Assembly: GCA_040752975.1 (NCBI GenBank)
Contig: JBFMHF010000167.1
Location: 1 to 15,272, forward strand
DNA length: 15,272 nucleotides
DNA from: JADLDB01 sp040752975
GTDB taxonomy: Bacteria > Myxococcota > Myxococcia > Myxococcales > Myxococcaceae
Reading direction: 5' to 3'
The number at the start of each line of letters is the position of its first letter. The stretch's first letter is position 1. Positions 13,369 to 15,272 of this stretch are shown one piece after another. A program made the position numbers and the translations under genes. The notes under the pieces are model-generated. The model saw only the letters and a list, made by a program, of their open reading frames with translations, was not told the DNA's origin and did not search any database.

Positions 13369-14874
13369 TCAGCTCATCCAGCTCGCGTCCGAGTACGTGG
13401 CCCACTTCTCCGTCACCTTCTTCGGGCGGCCCCAGAAGCGGAAGCCGTCCCAGCCGGTGATGTCGCCGTGGCCGAACTTGCTGGAGTTGAAGCCGCCGAA
13501 GCTGAACGGCTCGCGGGGCACGGGCACGCCGATGTTGACGCCCACCATGCCGGCCTCGAGGCGCTCCACGGCGGTGCGCGCGACGACGCCGCGGGTGGTG
13601 AAGATGGCCGCGCCGTTGGAGTACAGGCTCTTGTGCTGGAGGTTGATCGCCTCGTCCAGCGTGTTGACGTGCACGATGGAGAGCACGGGCCCGAAGATCT
13701 CCTCGCACCCGGCGGGCATGTCGATGGTGACGTTGTCCAGCACGGTGCCACCCACCCAGTGGCCGTCGTGACCGGGGACCTTCTGGCCGCGGCCATCCAC
13801 CAGCACCTTCGCGCCGGCCTTCTCGGCGCCGGCGATGTACGTCTCGATTCGCTCCTTCGACGCCTTCGAGATGATGCAGCCCATGTCCTCGCCGAGCCTC
13901 AGCTTGCGGACGTTGGCAGCGATCTTGTCGATGATGGGCTGCACATCCCCCACCGCCACCATGAGGGACGACGCCATGCAGCGCTGGCCGGCGCAGCCGT
14001 AGGACGAGGCGACGATGTTGGTGGAGGTGAGTTCCGGATCCGCGTCGGGCACGACGATGACGTGGTTCTTCGCGCTGCCGAGGCAGAGCATGCGCTTGCC
14101 GACCTGCGCGCCGCGCGCGTAGAGAATTTTCGCCACCTTGGTGCTGCCGACGAAGCCCACGGCCTTGATCTCCGGGTGGTCGACGATGGCCTCGACGCAC
14201 TCGCGCTGGCCGTTGACGACGTTGAAGAGCCCGTCGGGAAGGCCGGCTTCCTGGAGCAGTTGGGCCAGCTTCATCGCGCCGTAGGGCACCACCTCGGACG
14301 GCTTCAACACGAAGGCGTTTCCGGCCATCAGCGCATTGGGCACCATCCACAGGGGGACCATCACCGGGAAGTTGAAGGGCACGATGCCGGCGACGACGCC
14401 CAGCGGCTCGTAGGTGACGCGGCAGTTGACACCGCGCGAGACGTCCAACTGGCCGCCGTCGGCCATCATGTGGAGGCTCGCCGCGTACTCGACGCACTCG
14501 ATGCCCTTCTCCACGTCGCCCTTGCCCTCGGCGTACGTCTTGCCGTTCTCGTGGCTGACGAGCCAGCAGAGCTCGTCGAGGTCGCGCTCCATGAGGGCCT
14601 TGAGGCGGTACAGCACCTGGGCGCGCTCGCGCATCGGCGTGTTGCGCCAGGCGGGGAAGGCCTTCTTGCCGGCCTCGACGGCGGCCTCGACGTCCTTCGC
14701 GCCCGAGACGGTCACCTTCCCCATCACCTTCCCGTGGCGTGGGTTCTCGATGTCCAGCCAGGCACCGGAGGACGCCTCGCGCCACTGGCCACCGATCCAG
14801 TTCTTCACGTTGACGTACTCGGTGAAGGCGTAGCTCTTCGCAGGGAAAGAGGGGGGGTGGGCGATCTTCTGCAT
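13369..14874 (-). CDS. mmsA: CoA-acylating (methyl)malonate-semialdehyde dehydrogenase
   Basis: 501 residues, the usual family length. The ATG at 14874 has AAGGAG (14886-14881) 6 nt upstream; the frame stays open to 15141, but that extension is unlike the family and would overlap the divergent lipoprotein. ALDH-fold motifs: PFNFP with Asn168, KPSE (191-194), FVGST (241-245) for NAD, and catalytic Cys299 in GCAGQRCM. Where ordinary aldehyde dehydrogenases carry a general-base Glu in ELGGK, this has GSAKNH, the hallmark of the CoA-dependent subgroup (MmsA/IolA). It should convert malonate semialdehyde to acetyl-CoA, or methylmalonate semialdehyde to propionyl-CoA, with NAD+ and release of CO2/bicarbonate. 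It heads the operon with the aminotransferase, suiting beta-alanine, 3-aminoisobutyrate or valine breakdown. Confidence 0.94.
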   Translation of the reverse strand: MQKIAHPPSFPAKSYAFTEYVNVKNWIGGQWREASSGAWLDIENPRHGKVMGKVTVSGAKDVEAAVEAGKKAFPAWRNTPMRERAQVLYRLKALMERDLDELCWLVSHENGKTYAEGKGDVEKGIECVEYAASLHMMADGGQLDVSRGVNCRVTYEPLGVVAGIVPFNFPVMVPLWMVPNALMAGNAFVLKPSEVVPYGAMKLAQLLQEAGLPDGLFNVVNGQRECVEAIVDHPEIKAVGFVGSTKVAKILYARGAQVGKRMLCLGSAKNHVIVVPDADPELTSTNIVASSYGCAGQRCMASSLMVAVGDVQPIIDKIAANVRKLRLGEDMGCIISKASKERIETYIAGAEKAGAKVLVDGRGQKVPGHDGHWVGGTVLDNVTIDMPAGCEEIFGPVLSIVHVNTLDEAINLQHKSLYSNGAAIFTTRGVVARTAVERLEAGMVGVNIGVPVPREPFSFGGFNSSKFGHGDITGWDGFRFWGRPKKVTEKWATYSDASWMS

Positions 14875-14888
14875 GGCAGGCTCCTTCG

Positions 14889-14910
14889 GCGCCGCGCTGG
14901 AGGGCGGCGC
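14889..14910 (-). promoter_or_regulatory. Hairpin in the mmsA leader next to its ribosome site
   Basis: GCGCCGC and GCGGCGC form a perfect 7-bp G+C-only stem with an 8-nt loop, ending 2 nt before the AAGGAG ribosome site. It could modulate ribosome access or mRNA stability. No ligand-binding riboswitch architecture is visible. Confidence 0.4.
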
Positions 14911-15008
14911 GAATGAGCGCCTCTTAGCGGTTTCGCGGAGGGGATGCGAGCCGACGGCCGAGGCTTGTCCCCACGGCTGTCGCCTCCTGAGAACGGGAGT
15001 CAGTTTCG

Positions 15009-15037
15009 TTGGCAGCCCCCTCCAGAGTGGGTAGCTT
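15009..15037 (+). promoter_or_regulatory. Predicted sigma-70-like promoter of a leaderless lipoprotein gene
   Basis: TTGGCA (15009-15014), an exact 17-bp spacer and TAGCTT (15032-15037). The ATG at 15047 begins 9 nt after the -10 box, so the transcript should start within a few bases of it. No Shine-Dalgarno sequence precedes the ATG. Confidence 0.55.
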
Positions 15038-15046
15038 TGCGCGCCT

Positions 15047-15272
15047 ATGACCCTCTCCCGCAAAGACTTCGTTCGCCTCACGGTGGTAGCTGTCGGTGGT
15101 GCATCCCTTGCGTCGGTGCTGCCCGGCTGCGGTGGCTCCACGAGTGAGATGGATGGCGGAACAGGAGGCGGCTCCGGCGGCGGCGCGACGGGCGGTGGCT
15201 CCGGCGGCGGCGCGACGGGCGGTGGCTCCGGCGGCGGCGCGACGGGCGGTGGCTCCGGCGGCGGCGCGACGG
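15047..15272 (+). CDS. Tat-like lipoprotein with Gly/Ser repeat linker, 3' end outside window
   Basis: 75 codons are visible. The N-terminus MTLSRKDFVRL resembles a twin-arginine motif with Lys in the second Arg place (SRKDF for SRRxF), followed by a hydrophobic stretch and a lipobox LPGC (lipid Cys28). Export by Tat as a folded lipoprotein is plausible, but Sec cannot be excluded. After the Cys comes a short GGSTSEMDGG and then four copies of GGGSGGGAT up to the edge. The functional domain is not in the window, so no activity is named. It is divergent from mmsA across 172 bp. Confidence 0.85.
   Translation, partial: MTLSRKDFVRLTVVAVGGASLASVLPGCGGSTSEMDGGTGGGSGGGATGGGSGGGATGGGSGGGATGGGSGGGAT
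15164..15271 (+). repeat. 27-bp tandem repeat encoding GGGSGGGAT
   Basis: Four units: 15164-15190, 15191-15217, 15218-15244 and 15245-15271. The last three are identical in DNA; the first differs at two bases (GGA GGC for GGC GGT). The period keeps the frame, so copy-number changes only lengthen or shorten the linker. The array reaches the right edge and may continue. Confidence 0.95.

Noticed and set aside
11951..14785. Minus-strand open frame of about 944 codons in another frame of the mmsA operon
   Set aside because: It overlaps both enzymes out of frame; the Arg/Gly-rich translation is typical of a frame-shifted shadow.
12130..14916. Plus-strand open frame of about 928 codons opposite the aminotransferase and mmsA
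   Set aside because: It is antisense to two clear enzymes. The translation is low-complexity His/Val/Arg/Ala without motifs.
14875..15141. N-terminal extension of mmsA
   Set aside because: It adds about 89 Arg/Pro-rich residues foreign to the family and overlaps the divergent lipoprotein. AAGGAG marks 14874 as the start.

Overview
The window looks like chromosomal DNA of a myxobacterium-type organism (Myxococcota, probably Myxococcales). The reasons are a very high G+C content, strong G/C third-position bias, several lipoproteins with glycine/serine-rich spacers directly after the lipid cysteine, cysteine-repeat surface proteins, and many short divergent or convergent units rather than long operons. 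This is inferred from style, not from a marker gene. I see no rRNA, tRNA, CRISPR array, transposase or phage gene.

Layout, left to right. (1) 1-990, minus strand: an M23/LytM-type peptidase lipoprotein whose C-terminal 30-residue Cys-rich repeats run off the left edge. (2) 991-1384: a divergent control region with two inverted repeats. (3) 1385-2584, plus: an exported SH3-like protein that appears leaderless. (4) 2701-3720, minus: an AraC-family regulator, divergent from (5) 3917-5602, plus: a RetSat/CrtI-type FAD oxidoreductase. (6) 5770-6603, plus: a Cys-rich lipoprotein with an EF-hand loop, ending at a strong hairpin shared with (7) 6706-8103, minus: a membrane-anchored TAXI-type binding protein. 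(8) 8223-9446, plus: a GT21-like membrane glycosyltransferase. (9) 9528-10661, plus: a lipoprotein with a long Gly linker and a conserved but uncharacterised secreted domain. (10) 10679-11283, minus: a VapBC toxin-antitoxin pair. (11) 11334-14874, minus: a likely three-gene operon of a CoA-acylating (methyl)malonate-semialdehyde dehydrogenase, a class III aminotransferase and a six-TM membrane protein, which together suggest beta-alanine or related omega-amino-acid breakdown to acetyl- or propionyl-CoA. (12) 15047-15272, plus: the start of a Tat-like lipoprotein with an expanding 27-bp Gly/Ser repeat, cut by the right edge.

Most of the window concerns the cell envelope (four lipoproteins, an exported SH3 protein, two multi-span proteins and a membrane glycosyltransferase). 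It is punctuated by one catabolic operon, one regulator/oxidoreductase pair and one toxin-antitoxin module.

The most interesting signal is regulatory. Several starts lack a Shine-Dalgarno sequence and instead have a TANNNT-like -10 box ending 9 nt before the start codon, so they look leaderless. Two lipoprotein genes have sigma-54-like GGCAC boxes with exact GG-N10-GC spacing. These are predictions from reading alone and need transcript-start data. No clearly new multi-gene system is evident.
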